Assembly: GCA_008012315.1 (NCBI GenBank)
Contig: SSEL01000036.1
Coordinates: 1-50,969, forward strand
Reading direction: 5' to 3'
Length of the DNA: 50,969 nucleotides
Source of the DNA: Rhodospirillaceae bacterium
GTDB taxonomy: Bacteria > Pseudomonadota > Alphaproteobacteria > Dongiales > Dongiaceae
In this document: positions 8,601 to 17,367 of the stretch, in pieces
How the letters are laid out: each line of letters starts with the position of its first letter
Position numbering within the stretch: position 1 is the first letter of the stretch
The notes under the pieces: model-generated
Database searches by the model: none
What the model saw: only the letters and a program-made list of their open reading frames with translations
Told to the model about the DNA's origin: nothing
Translations under genes and position numbers: made by a program

Positions 8601-9188
8601 ATGTCACAACACGGCAAGACATCCATCCCGCAGCGATCGGCCAATCTGAAGCCCTTGCCGGCCCTCATCTTCAGTTCCCGCTGGCTGCAATTGCCGCTCT
8701 ATCTCGGCCTCATCGTCGCCCAGGGCGTCTATGTGGTCCAGTTCCTGAAAGAGCTTTGGCATCTCGTTCTGCATGTCACGACCTTCAGCGAACAGCAGAT
8801 CATGCTGGTTGTCCTCGGCCTCATCGATGTTGTGATGATTTCCAATCTGCTGATGATGGTCATCGTCGGCGGCTATGAGACCTTCGTGTCCCGCTTGCGC
8901 CTGCAGAACCATCCCGATCAGCCGGAATGGCTCGACCATGTCAATGCCAGCGTGTTGAAGATCAAGCTGGCCATGGCGATCATCGGCATTTCCTCGATTC
9001 ATCTGCTGCGCACCTTCATTGAGGCCGGCAACATCGGCGGCGGCGCAGAGACCTCCTACACCATGACCGGCGTGATCCTGCAGACCGTCATCCACACGGT
9101 CTTCATCCTGTCGGCCATCGGCATCGCCTATATCGACCGCCTGTCCCATGTCCCACATGCCCAGGTCGCGGCCGCCAAATCCGCCTGA
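8601..9188 (+). CDS. UPF0114 (YqhA) family membrane protein
   Basis: A 195-residue inner-membrane protein with about four hydrophobic segments. Typical family blocks are seen: RWLQLPLYLGLIVAQGVY near the N-terminus, LGLIDVVMISNLLMMVIVGGYE, and LKIKLAMAIIGISSIHLL. The family is of unknown function. It lies 116 bp after the adenosyltransferase gene, possibly in the same operon; the order adenosyltransferase - membrane protein - etfBA is one I associate with alphaproteobacteria. Confidence 0.9.
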   Translation: MSQHGKTSIPQRSANLKPLPALIFSSRWLQLPLYLGLIVAQGVYVVQFLKELWHLVLHVTTFSEQQIMLVVLGLIDVVMISNLLMMVIVGGYETFVSRLRLQNHPDQPEWLDHVNASVLKIKLAMAIIGISSIHLLRTFIEAGNIGGGAETSYTMTGVILQTVIHTVFILSAIGIAYIDRLSHVPHAQVAAAKSA

Positions 9189-9244
9189 TCCGGCAGCGGA
9201 GTACTTTTAATCCCTTTTTAGGATTTTCGTCAGCATCCTGGTAA

Positions 9245-9292
9245 CCTAGCGCTTGGCAGGCCTAGCACTTGGCAGGCCTAGCACTTGGCAGG
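9245..9292. repeat. 16-bp tandem repeat, three units
   Basis: Three head-to-tail copies of CCTAGCACTTGGCAGG (the first has one change, A to G) end directly at the ribosome-binding site of the gene at 9306. The last GG runs into GGGGGAG. The repeat is therefore in the leader or promoter of that gene. Confidence 0.9.
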
Positions 9293-9305
9293 GGGAGTGA
9301 CCGCC

Positions 9306-10352
9306 ATGATTGCCGGACAGGGACTGGTTCAACTGACGACTCGGAGCGAAAGCTACCGCAGCCAGACATCGCTGAAAGCCCCAGCCGTCACTTTTGGCGA
9401 TAGCCGAAGCGACAAGCCATCGGTGCTCTTGCCGCCTGGCCTGGCTTCGGATTCCAGTTCCATGGGTGCCTTCTGGCAGAACGCTGCCAAGACGGCCTCG
9501 GCCCATCTGCCCAGCGACCACACGATCAACAAGCTGCAGGAAGCCTCGAAATCCGACAATAAGGAAGTCACCGCCCAGAAAATGGAGCAGGCCAAGGCAA
9601 AGCTGCAGGCCTTGCGAATGCAGGCCCAGCTGGCAGCCGCCAGCGGCGACAAGCAGACACTGAAACGCATTGCCCAGGAAGTGGCATCGGCGGCCCGCGA
9701 TGTGGCCTCGGCCGCGCGCGATCTCGCCGGTGGCATTTCTGCCAGCGTCAGCGACGCAACCGGCACCGCGAGCAGCTTGCCGGTCGCCGCGGGAGCAGCC
9801 GCCGGCAATGGCGCGGCACCCAATTCAGCTCAGGCGGGACAGCCGCAGACTGCCAAGCCGGAAGGAGCTGCCGCAGCAGGCACAGTTGCAGCCACGACGG
9901 CAGCGCCCGAGGCACCGGCAGCGGATGACAATTTCCAGCGTCAGGCCGGCACGACAGCCAGCCAGCCGGATAAAGCCGTGCGGAATTTGCCAATCTATGC
10001 CCAGGAGCCGCCCTCCGATGAAGGCCCGCAGGCCTGGGAGCAGAAAGCGCTGCGGGCGCTCAGCGACGATGCCGGCACCGCCATTGCCCAGGCCAAGGGT
10101 CTGCTGGCCTTCCTCTCCAATGCCGCGCGGGCCAGGCGCAAGCCGGGTGAACGGGACGATGATGACCAGTTCTTCCGGGAATTGAGCCGTTCCGTCGACG
10201 CCGCCGAACACGACATGACCGGCGCCATCACTGCGGCCGGCCGGGAAATCCTCACCGCCAGTGCACCCGATACCGGCAGCATGACGATCACCACCGTGAC
10301 CACGACCCAGGCGACGGTCGAGGTCAGCCAAAGCGTTAATATTACCGCCTGA
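9306..10352 (+). CDS. Unrecognised Ala-rich coiled-coil protein
   Basis: I do not recognise this 348-residue protein. It has no signal peptide or membrane helix. About residues 60-140 are strongly helical with coiled-coil character (QKMEQAKAKLQALRMQAQ; then repeated ASAARD). A low-complexity Ala/Pro/Gln linker covers about 140-225. A second helical block with acidic patches (REDDDQ-like, about 245-310) follows, and the end is Thr/Val-rich (SMTITTVTTTQATVEVSQ), which could form beta strands. The composition is like secreted flagellar or structural proteins, but that is a guess. GGGGGAG eight bases before the ATG at 9306 decides the start. Codon use matches its neighbours, so it is likely a real gene. 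Confidence 0.7.
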   Translation: MIAGQGLVQLTTRSESYRSQTSLKAPAVTFGDSRSDKPSVLLPPGLASDSSSMGAFWQNAAKTASAHLPSDHTINKLQEASKSDNKEVTAQKMEQAKAKLQALRMQAQLAAASGDKQTLKRIAQEVASAARDVASAARDLAGGISASVSDATGTASSLPVAAGAAAGNGAAPNSAQAGQPQTAKPEGAAAAGTVAATTAAPEAPAADDNFQRQAGTTASQPDKAVRNLPIYAQEPPSDEGPQAWEQKALRALSDDAGTAIAQAKGLLAFLSNAARARRKPGERDDDDQFFRELSRSVDAAEHDMTGAITAAGREILTASAPDTGSMTITTVTTTQATVEVSQSVNITA

Positions 10353-10666
10353 TTCCGGCCAAGCCTCCTCCCTTCCGGGACTTGACGCCGCCCTCATACC
10401 GGTCCCCCATAATGGAATCCGGTTGGCAGGTGTAATTCGGCTAAAACACAGGAAAATTTCGCGAAAATGCACAAGCCGGACGCATTCGGACAAGTCCGGG
10501 GGTAACGTTGACACGATCATGTCACGCCCTTATTGTGCGCCTGCGAAATTCAGCCCGGCAGAAATGTCCGGTTGCTCACAAGCGGGAGCGAACTGGGTCC
10601 CGCCCTTCCATGGGCTCCCCGGCTCGCTGGCAATGTGTTGAACCTTCTTGAACCGAGATTTGCGAG
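10353..10666. other. Intergenic region upstream of etfB
   Basis: This 314-bp gap holds the likely etf promoter at 10508-10536 and a leader of about 125 bases. No convincing gene is seen; a 72-codon open frame at 10423 lacks coding character and overlaps the promoter. Confidence 0.55.
10508..10536 (+). promoter_or_regulatory. Sigma-70 type promoter for etfBA
   Basis: TTGACA (10508-10513), a 17-base spacer, and TATTGT (10531-10536) form a near-consensus promoter about 130 bp before the etfB start. It is the clearest housekeeping promoter in the window. Confidence 0.65.
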
Positions 10667-11419
10667 ATGAAAGTTCTGGTCGCAGTTAAGCGGGTCGTTG
10701 ACTACAACGTGAAAGTCCGGGTGAAAGCGGATGGCACGGGCGTCGAGACGGCCAATGTTAAGATGTCGATGAATCCCTTCGATGAAATCGGCGTTGAAGA
10801 AGCGGTGCGGTTGAAGGAAGCCGGCAAGGCGACCGAAGTCATCGCCGTTTCCCTTGGGCCGACACAGTGCCAGGAGACGATCCGGACCGCCCTCGCCATG
10901 GGCGCCGATCGCGGCATTCACGTTCAGACCGATGTCGAGTTGCAGCCCTTGGCCGTGGCCAAGCTGCTGAAGGCGGTGGTCGACAAGGAGCAGCCGCAGA
11001 TCTGCATCCTCGGCAAGCAGGCGATCGACGACGACGCCAACCAGACCGGCCAGATGCTGGCCGCGCTGGCCGGCTGGCCGCAGGCGACCTTCGCCTCCAA
11101 GCTGGTGATCAACGACGACGGCAGCGCCAATGTCACCCGCGAAGTCGATGGCGGGCTCGAAACCGTCACGGTGAAGATGCCCTTCGTGCTGACCACCGAC
11201 CTGCGCCTCAACGAACCGCGTTACGCTTCCCTGCCGAATATCATGAAGGCGAAGAAGAAGCCGATCGATACCTTGACGCCGGAACAGCTGGGTGTCGATG
11301 CCGCACCGCGCCTGAAGACGTTGAAGGTGGCCGAGCCGGCGAAGCGCCAGGCCGGCATCAAGGTCAAGTCGGTTGCCGAGCTGGTTGACAAGCTCCGCAA
11401 CGAGGCCAAGGTCATCTGA
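10667..11419 (+). CDS. etfB: Electron transfer flavoprotein, beta subunit
   Basis: Beta subunit of ETF, which collects electrons from acyl-CoA dehydrogenases and passes them to ETF-ubiquinone oxidoreductase. The 250-residue protein starts [20 protein letters not shown], with [19 protein letters not shown] and the AMP-binding [16 protein letters not shown] typical of EtfB. Full length for the family. It is followed by etfA after 34 bp. The likely electron donor encoded nearby is Mcd, 6 kb upstream. Confidence 0.98.
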   Translation: MKVLVAVKRVVDYNVKVRVKADGTGVETANVKMSMNPFDEIGVEEAVRLKEAGKATEVIAVSLGPTQCQETIRTALAMGADRGIHVQTDVELQPLAVAKLLKAVVDKEQPQICILGKQAIDDDANQTGQMLAALAGWPQATFASKLVINDDGSANVTREVDGGLETVTVKMPFVLTTDLRLNEPRYASLPNIMKAKKKPIDTLTPEQLGVDAAPRLKTLKVAEPAKRQAGIKVKSVAELVDKLRNEAKVI

Positions 11420-11453
11420 CCGTCCACCGACGATTTGAGTTGAGGATCATTCC

Positions 11454-12389
11454 ATGAGCGTTCTTGTTATCGCTGAACACGACAATGCGAAGCTGAACCC
11501 GGCCACGTTGCACGCGGTGACCGCGGCGCAGAAGATCGGCGGAGAGCTGCATATCCTGGTCGCCGGCAGCAATGCCGCGGCCGTTGCCGATGAAGCCGCC
11601 AAGGTGGGCGGCGTCGCGAAAGTGCTGCTGGCGGATGATGCCGCCTATGCCAATCGCCTGCCGGAAAACCTTGCGAAACTGCTGGTCGATCTGGCCGGCA
11701 ATTACAGCCATCTGGTCGCCACCGCGACCGCGACCGGTAAGAATGTCATGCCGCGCACCGCAGCTTTGCTCGATGTGCAGCAGATTTCCGATATCAGCGG
11801 CGTTGAAAGCGCCGATACCTTCGTGCGGCCGATCTATGCCGGCAACGCCATGGCGACCGTGCAATCGGGCGACAAGGTGAAGGTCATCACGGTGCGCGCC
11901 ACCGCCTTCGACGCCGCCCCCGCTTCCGGTGGTTCGGCTGCGGTCGAAAAGCTCGCCGGCGCCGGCGATACCGGCCTCTCCACCTTCGTCGGCCAGGAAC
12001 TGGCGAAGTCGGAGCGCCCGGAACTGACCTCAGCCCGCGTCGTCGTCTCCGGCGGCCGCGGCATGCAGAACGGCGACAATTTCAAGCTGCTCGACAGCCT
12101 GGCCGATAAGCTGAACGCCGCCGTCGGCGCCAGCCGCGCGGCCGTCGATGCCGGTTTCGTGCCCAACACCTATCAGGTTGGCCAGACCGGCAAGATCGTC
12201 GCTCCCGAACTCTATATTGCCGTCGGCATTTCCGGTGCCATTCAGCATCTGGCCGGCATGAAGGACAGCAAGGTGATCGTCGCCATCAACAAGGATGAAG
12301 ACGCGCCGATCTTCCAGGTTGCCGATTACGGTCTGGTGGCCGACCTGTTCCAGGCCGTGCCCGAACTGACCAACGAATTGTCCAAATAA
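11454..12389 (+). CDS. etfA: Electron transfer flavoprotein, alpha subunit
   Basis: Alpha subunit carrying FAD. The 311-residue sequence has the N-terminal EtfA fold ([17 protein letters not shown]) and the C-terminal FAD-binding domain with [34 protein letters not shown] and [20 protein letters not shown]. Full length. An intrinsic terminator directly behind it (12400-12437) closes the etfBA unit. Confidence 0.98.
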   Translation: MSVLVIAEHDNAKLNPATLHAVTAAQKIGGELHILVAGSNAAAVADEAAKVGGVAKVLLADDAAYANRLPENLAKLLVDLAGNYSHLVATATATGKNVMPRTAALLDVQQISDISGVESADTFVRPIYAGNAMATVQSGDKVKVITVRATAFDAAPASGGSAAVEKLAGAGDTGLSTFVGQELAKSERPELTSARVVVSGGRGMQNGDNFKLLDSLADKLNAAVGASRAAVDAGFVPNTYQVGQTGKIVAPELYIAVGISGAIQHLAGMKDSKVIVAINKDEDAPIFQVADYGLVADLFQAVPELTNELSK

Positions 12390-12399
12390 GAAACGATCA

Positions 12400-12437
12400 T
12401 GCCGGCGGGTTCCTTGGGGGTCCCGCCGGCAGTTTTT
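12400..12437 (+). terminator. Intrinsic terminator after etfA
   Basis: A perfect 10-bp stem TGCCGGCGGG/CCCGCCGGCA with a 12-base loop is followed by GTTTTT. It starts 10 bp after the etfA stop and ends 20 bp before hbdA, so some read-through into hbdA is likely unless hbdA has its own promoter. Confidence 0.88.
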
Positions 12438-12457
12438 AAACTGATGATGGTGTTGCG

Positions 12458-13330
12458 ATGATTGAGAAGGTTGGCGTTATCGGCGCGGGCCAGATGGGCA
12501 ACGGTATTGCTCATGTCTGTGCACTTTCCAAATTTGACGTCAAACTGATCGACATCAACGAAGCCCAGCTCAAGAAGGCGCTGCAGACGGTCGATACCAA
12601 TATGAGCCGCCAAGTGAAGCGCGGCTTCATCACCGAAGCCGACCACCAAGCGGCGCTCAAGCGGATCAGCACCGGCCAGAGCTACGACCTTCTCAAGGAT
12701 TGCGATTTCATCATCGAAGCCGCGACCGAGAAGGAAGAAATCAAAAAAGAGATCATGAAGGCGCTATGCCCGGTCCTGAAGCCGGAAGCCATGCTCGCCT
12801 CCAACACCTCCTCGATCTCCATCACCCGCCTCGCCGCCGCCACCGACCGGCCCAGCAAATTCATCGGCATGCATTTCATGAATCCGGTGCCGCTGATGCA
12901 GCTGGTCGAATTGATTCGTGGCCTGGCGACGGATGACGAAACCTATACCGCCGTGAAGACGCTGGCCGAGAAGCTGGGCAAGACCACCGCTTCCTCGGAA
13001 GATTTCCCGGCTTTCATCGTCAACCGCATCCTGCTGCCGATGATCAATGAAGCCGTCTACACGCTGTATGAAGGTGTGGGTTCGGTGGATTCGATCGACA
13101 CCGCCATGCGGCTCGGCGCCAACCATCCGATGGGTCCGCTGGAGCTGGCCGATTTCATCGGCCTCGATGTCTGCCTGGCGGTGATGCAGGTCCTCTATGA
13201 CGGTCTGGCCGACAGCAAGTACCGCCCCTGCCCGCTGCTGGTGAAATATGTCGAAGCCGGCTGGTATGGCAAGAAGGTCGGCCGCGGCTTCTACGATTAC
13301 AGCGGCGAAACGCCCATCCCGACCCGGTAA
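12458..13330 (+). CDS. hbdA: 3-hydroxybutyryl-CoA dehydrogenase
   Basis: NAD(P)-dependent interconversion of acetoacetyl-CoA and 3-hydroxybutyryl-CoA. The 290-residue protein has the Rossmann motif VGVIGAGQMGNGIA (residues 5-18), ASNTSSISIT, and the catalytic His in GMHFMNPVPLMQLVE, then the helical C-terminal dimerisation domain (HPMGPLELADFIGLD). It would supply the precursor of crotonyl-CoA for Ccr or act in polyhydroxybutyrate turnover. The enzyme is stand-alone, not fused to an enoyl-CoA hydratase. Confidence 0.96.
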   Translation: MIEKVGVIGAGQMGNGIAHVCALSKFDVKLIDINEAQLKKALQTVDTNMSRQVKRGFITEADHQAALKRISTGQSYDLLKDCDFIIEAATEKEEIKKEIMKALCPVLKPEAMLASNTSSISITRLAAATDRPSKFIGMHFMNPVPLMQLVELIRGLATDDETYTAVKTLAEKLGKTTASSEDFPAFIVNRILLPMINEAVYTLYEGVGSVDSIDTAMRLGANHPMGPLELADFIGLDVCLAVMQVLYDGLADSKYRPCPLLVKYVEAGWYGKKVGRGFYDYSGETPIPTR

Positions 13331-13352
13331 AGCCCGGCCCGGCCAATCCGAT

Positions 13353-13379
13353 AGCCGCACCCCTTTTGGTGCGGCTTTT
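13353..13379 (+). terminator. Intrinsic terminator after hbdA
   Basis: A 9-bp perfect stem AGCCGCACC/GGTGCGGCT with a six-base loop and a T-run (CTTTTC). It separates hbdA from the convergent thioredoxin-like gene. Confidence 0.85.
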
Positions 13380-13404
13380 CAGTTCTGGGCCGCTCTTATA
13401 GTCC

Positions 13405-14112
13405 TTAATTCGGACAGGGCTCCAAGGTCTCTTCGGTGATTGCGCCGTCCTTGGCGAAATTCTGCACTGCCGCCAGGGCCTTGCCGCAATCCCATTTATT
13501 CTCGCCCGTGAAGCGGGCAAGAATCTTCCCCTCGGGCGAGACCAGCAGGCTGGTCGGCAAGGCGGCAATCTTCACCACCCCGTCAAGGGCGTGATTTGCA
13601 TCGAGCAGCGCCGGCAATTTATCGAGCTGGTGATCGGCCAGGAACTGCTTGACCTTGTCGAGGCTGTTTTCATCGACGGCGACCGGCACCACGGCGAAGC
13701 TGTCGCTGCCGAGCTGCGCCTGCAGGCGGTTGAGCGAGGGCATCTCCGCCACGCAAGGCGGACACCAGGTGGCCCAGACATTGACCAGCAGCGCTTTTCC
13801 CTTATAGCGGCCGAGATCGACATTCGCACCCTCGGCATCGGTGACGGTAATCCCGGCCAAATCCGGCGCCGGTGTCAGTTTCTGGAAGAAACCCGGCTGG
13901 ATGTCGCTGCCAGCACTTTGGGCATTACCGGTGGCCGCAGGTCCAGCGGGTGCAGGTCCGGCGGGTGCCGTTCCGGCGGGTGCTGTTCCGGCCGGCTGCT
14001 GCGAGGCGGTCTTGCCGGCCATCAAGCCGCCGACATTGCCATAGATCACGACACCCACCGCAATCGCCACGACCAGGATCGCCAGAATAAAGCCCAGATA
14101 TCGTCCATTCAC
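13405..14112 (-). CDS. TlpA-family membrane-anchored thioredoxin-like protein
   Basis: A single N-terminal membrane helix (about residues 6-28), a Pro/Ala/Gly linker made of four 15-bp repeats (PAGTAPAGTAPAGPAPAGPA), then a periplasmic thioredoxin domain with the redox site WATWCPPCVAEM. TlpA/ResA-type proteins reduce periplasmic disulfides, often for cytochrome c or oxidase maturation. I place the start at the GTG at 14112 because GGAGGA lies six bases before it. The ATG two codons earlier (14118) touches that ribosome-binding site and would be poorly placed. Reading further upstream gives no family similarity. The gene is divergent from argH. Confidence 0.88.
   Translation of the reverse strand: MNGRYLGFILAILVVAIAVGVVIYGNVGGLMAGKTASQQPAGTAPAGTAPAGPAPAGPAATGNAQSAGSDIQPGFFQKLTPAPDLAGITVTDAEGANVDLGRYKGKALLVNVWATWCPPCVAEMPSLNRLQAQLGSDSFAVVPVAVDENSLDKVKQFLADHQLDKLPALLDANHALDGVVKIAALPTSLLVSPEGKILARFTGENKWDCGKALAAVQNFAKDGAITEETLEPCPN
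13940..13999. repeat. 15-bp coding tandem repeat, four units
   Basis: Four units of about GGTCCGGCGGGTGCC, each encoding a variant of PAGTA/PAGPA, form the linker of the TlpA-like protein. Unit changes are in multiples of three, so copy-number variation would only alter linker length. Confidence 0.85.
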
Positions 14113-14387
14113 CTGCATTCCTCCATCACTGGCGACCTTTGCCCGGGGCACTCGCGGCGCCACGCGCGGCACCAAACCGGGTCCAGCATATAGTCTCTCA
14201 GACCATCTGTGCCAATCTCCTGTGCCGGCAGCCCCGCGACCGGAGGGCGCAGCCTGGCCATCAAAGCAGGGAAAACGGACAGGAACCGGCAAGCGCGATT
14301 GTGGCGTGGCTGCGTCAAACAGGTTAAAGTCGCCACCGACCCCGGCTGTGTTTGCAGCGGGACGATGGAAAGGCCCGATTTTCATTC

Positions 14388-15821
14388 ATGACGACCGAGT
14401 CCGAGAAGAACCAGGCGACACAACAGACCATGACCGACGGCGACGCCAATAAGATGTGGGGCGGCCGTTTCGCCGCCGGACCGGCTGCGATCATGCAGCA
14501 GATCAACGCCTCGATCGATGTCGACAAGCGGCTCTATGCCGAGGATATCGAAGGGTCGAAAGCGCATGCCGGCATGCTGGCCAAGCAAGGCATCCTGACC
14601 GCGGCCGACGGCAAAGCCATCATCGACGGCCTGGATGCCGTGAAAGCCGAGATCGAGGCCGGCCGCTTTCCCTTCAAGACGGTGCTGGAAGACATCCACA
14701 TGAATGTCGAGGCACGGCTGCGCGAGCTGATCGGCGATGCCGCCGGCCGTCTCCACACCGCCCGCTCGCGCAACGACCAGGTGGCGACGGATTTCAAGCT
14801 GTGGACCCGCCGCGCCATCGACGAGGTCAGCGCCGCCGGCCGGGATCTGGTCGCCGCCCTGCTCGACCGGGCGGAACAGCATGCCGGCACCGTGATGCCG
14901 GGCTTCACCCACCTGCAGCCGGCCCAGCCGATCACCTTCGGCCATCACCTGATGGCCTATGTCGAGATGTTCGGCCGCGATCTCGGCCGGCTCGCCGATT
15001 GCCGGGCCCGTCTCAACGAATGCCCGCTCGGCGCCGCCGCCCTTGCCGGGACCTCCTTCCCGATCGACCGCCATGCGACGGCCGCGGCGCTCAGCTTCGA
15101 CCGGCCGTCGGCCAATTCGCTGGACGCGGTCTCCGACCGGGATTTCGCCCTGGAATATCTGGGCGCGCTGTCGATCCTCGGCGTGCATCTCTCGCGCCTG
15201 GCGGAAGAGATCGTCATCTGGATGAGTGATGGCTTCCGCTACATCGCCTTGAGCGATGCCTTCACCACCGGATCGTCAATCATGCCGCAGAAGCGCAATC
15301 CCGATGCGGCGGAACTGGTGCGCGCCAAAGCGGGCCAGGTGATCGGCTCGCTCAATCAGTTGCTGATCATCCTGAAGGGCCTGCCGCTGGCTTACGGCAA
15401 GGACATGCAGGACGACAAGGCGCCGACCTTCGCGGCCACCGATACGATCGCGCTCTGCCTGGCGGCAACCGCCGGCATGATCCGCGACATGACGGTCAAC
15501 GAAGCCCGGCTGCGCGATGCCACGAAGGGCGGCTTCCTGACCGCCACCGATCTCGCCGACTGGCTGGTGCGGATGCTCGGCCTGCCCTTCCGCGACGCCC
15601 ATCACGTCACCGGCTCGATCGTTGCCAAGGCCGAAGCCGCCGGCTGCCAGTTGCATGAATTGCCATTGGCGGCGATGCAGCAGATCGAGCCGAAAATCAC
15701 CGCTGCCGTTTTCGACGTGCTTGGCGTCGATCAATCGGTCGCCAGCCGCAAGAGTTTTGGCGGCACCGCGCCGGATAATGTGCGCCGTGCGGTTGCCGCA
15801 GCCAAGGAGCGTTTTCTATGA
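14388..15821 (+). CDS. argH: Argininosuccinate lyase
   Basis: Last step of arginine synthesis: argininosuccinate to arginine plus fumarate. Tetramer of the fumarase/aspartase superfamily. The 477-residue reading shows [13 protein letters not shown], the [14 protein letters not shown] block, [18 protein letters not shown] and the catalytic signature loop [16 protein letters not shown] chose ATG 14388; the ATG at 14430, just before NKMWGG, is equally possible because neither has a strong ribosome-binding site. The stop overlaps the next start (ATGA), indicating translational coupling with the small lipoprotein. Confidence 0.97.
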   Translation: MTTESEKNQATQQTMTDGDANKMWGGRFAAGPAAIMQQINASIDVDKRLYAEDIEGSKAHAGMLAKQGILTAADGKAIIDGLDAVKAEIEAGRFPFKTVLEDIHMNVEARLRELIGDAAGRLHTARSRNDQVATDFKLWTRRAIDEVSAAGRDLVAALLDRAEQHAGTVMPGFTHLQPAQPITFGHHLMAYVEMFGRDLGRLADCRARLNECPLGAAALAGTSFPIDRHATAAALSFDRPSANSLDAVSDRDFALEYLGALSILGVHLSRLAEEIVIWMSDGFRYIALSDAFTTGSSIMPQKRNPDAAELVRAKAGQVIGSLNQLLIILKGLPLAYGKDMQDDKAPTFAATDTIALCLAATAGMIRDMTVNEARLRDATKGGFLTATDLADWLVRMLGLPFRDAHHVTGSIVAKAEAAGCQLHELPLAAMQQIEPKITAAVFDVLGVDQSVASRKSFGGTAPDNVRRAVAAAKERFL

Positions 15822-15997
15822 CCATGTCGAAGATTGCCATTCGCCGCATCCTGTTGCCGATGCTGGCCGTGATCGCCGTCGGCAGCCTGGCCGGCTGCGG
15901 CAGGAACGGTGAGCCGGTCCTGCCCGACAAGAAACAGGACGGCTTCCCGGCGCAATATCCCAAGAGCACCGATCCGCAATCCGGCGTCTTCAACTGA
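15818..15997 (+). CDS. Small LptM-like lipoprotein
   Basis: A 59-residue protein beginning [18 protein letters not shown], with a lipoprotein signal peptide ending in the lipobox LAGC. The short mature part starts [12 protein letters not shown], close to the CGxKGPLxxP start of LptM (YifL), a small outer-membrane lipoprotein that helps mature the LPS transporter LptD. Its place directly before lysA is also typical of LptM/YifL-like genes. It overlaps argH by four bases and lies 45 bp before lysA, so argH, this gene and lysA form one operon. Family membership is an inference from lipobox, motif and position. Confidence 0.82.
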   Translation: MTMSKIAIRRILLPMLAVIAVGSLAGCGRNGEPVLPDKKQDGFPAQYPKSTDPQSGVFN

Positions 15998-16042
15998 TCC
16001 GGCCCGTTCACCCCGTTTCATCCTCGGCAACGCGACAAGACC

Positions 16043-17302
16043 ATGACCCATTTTCCCTATCTGAACGGGCAGCTGCATGTTGAGAACGTGCCTGTCGCCC
16101 GGATCGCCGAGGAAGTCGGCACACCTTTCTATTGCTATTCGACTGCTGCCATTACCGATCACTACCAGGCCTATGTCTCAGCGCTGCAGGGGCTGGATGC
16201 CAAGGTCTATTATTCGCTGAAGGCGAATTCCAACCAGGCGGTCGTCGCCACCCTGGCCCGCCTTGGGGCCGGCGGCGATGTGGTTTCCGTCGGCGAGATG
16301 TATCGCGCCTTGAAGGCCGGCGTCCCGGCCGACAAGATCGTCTTCGCCGGCGTCGGCAAAACCCGCGAGGAACTCGCCGAAGCCCTGAAGACCGGCATCC
16401 ATCAGATCAATGTCGAATCCGAAAGCGAGCTCGATACGCTGAGCGAGGTCGCCAAGTCCCTGGGCAAGGAAGCGGTCATCGCGCTCCGGATCAATCCGGA
16501 TATCGATGCCAAGACCCATGCCAAGATTTCCACCGGCAAGTCGGAAAACAAATTCGGCATCGATATCGATCATGCGGCGCAGATCTATTCCCGCGCCGCC
16601 CGGTTGCCCGGCATCCGCGTCGCTGGCATCTCCTGCCACATCGGCTCGCAGTTGACCGATCTCGCGCCCTATCGCGCCGCCTTCACCCGGATCGCTGAAT
16701 TGGTGACCAGCCTGCGGCGCGCCGGCCTGCCGGTTGAGCGGGTCGATCTCGGCGGCGGCATCGGCATCGCTTATCGCGGCGAGCAGACCATCGATCTCAA
16801 GGACTACGCGGCCGCCGTCCGCGATATCATCGCACCGCTGGGCTGCGCCATCGAGCTGGAACCGGGCCGCAGCATCGTCGGCAATGCGGGGCTGCTGATT
16901 ACACGTGTCATAAATGTAAAATCAGGTGTCAGCCGCAAATTCATCATCCTGGATGCGGCGATGAACGATCTGATCCGCCCCACCCTTTATGATGCCTATC
17001 ACGACATCATTCCCGTGGTGCAACCCGCCAATGACGACCCCGTGAGCCGGGTCGACATCGTCGGCCCGGTTTGCGAAACTGGTGATCGTTTTGCCGAACA
17101 GCGCGCCATGTCGCCATTGCAAGCAGGCGATCTGGTCGCCATCTGTTCGGCAGGTGCTTACGGCGCTGTCATGGCTTCGACTTACAATACCCGCTTGCCC
17201 CCTGCCGAGGTCTTGGTGAAGGGCGATGCGTTCCAGGTGGTGCGGCCACGCCCTACTTATGACGCAATCATCGGGCAAGACAGCTTACCTAGCTGGCTGT
17301 AG
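16043..17302 (+). CDS. lysA: Diaminopimelate decarboxylase
   Basis: Converts meso-diaminopimelate to lysine; PLP enzyme with alanine-racemase-like barrel. The 419-residue protein has the PLP lysine Lys60 in VYYSLKANSN, HIGSQLTD, the phosphate-binding GGGIGI, EPGRSIVGNAG and the active-site GPVCETGDRF. Full length. It is preceded by the LptM-like lipoprotein gene, a widely conserved order. Confidence 0.97.
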   Translation: MTHFPYLNGQLHVENVPVARIAEEVGTPFYCYSTAAITDHYQAYVSALQGLDAKVYYSLKANSNQAVVATLARLGAGGDVVSVGEMYRALKAGVPADKIVFAGVGKTREELAEALKTGIHQINVESESELDTLSEVAKSLGKEAVIALRINPDIDAKTHAKISTGKSENKFGIDIDHAAQIYSRAARLPGIRVAGISCHIGSQLTDLAPYRAAFTRIAELVTSLRRAGLPVERVDLGGGIGIAYRGEQTIDLKDYAAAVRDIIAPLGCAIELEPGRSIVGNAGLLITRVINVKSGVSRKFIILDAAMNDLIRPTLYDAYHDIIPVVQPANDDPVSRVDIVGPVCETGDRFAEQRAMSPLQAGDLVAICSAGAYGAVMASTYNTRLPPAEVLVKGDAFQVVRPRPTYDAIIGQDSLPSWL

Positions 17303-17367
17303 ACTGGCGGGACCATTGACTGCAGCTACGGCCCGGAACAGGACGGCCGCAACCCGAAGGCTGCGTG

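Noticed and set aside
9245..9292. The 16-bp tandem repeat as a CRISPR array
   Set aside because: Units are contiguous without spacers and there are no cas genes.
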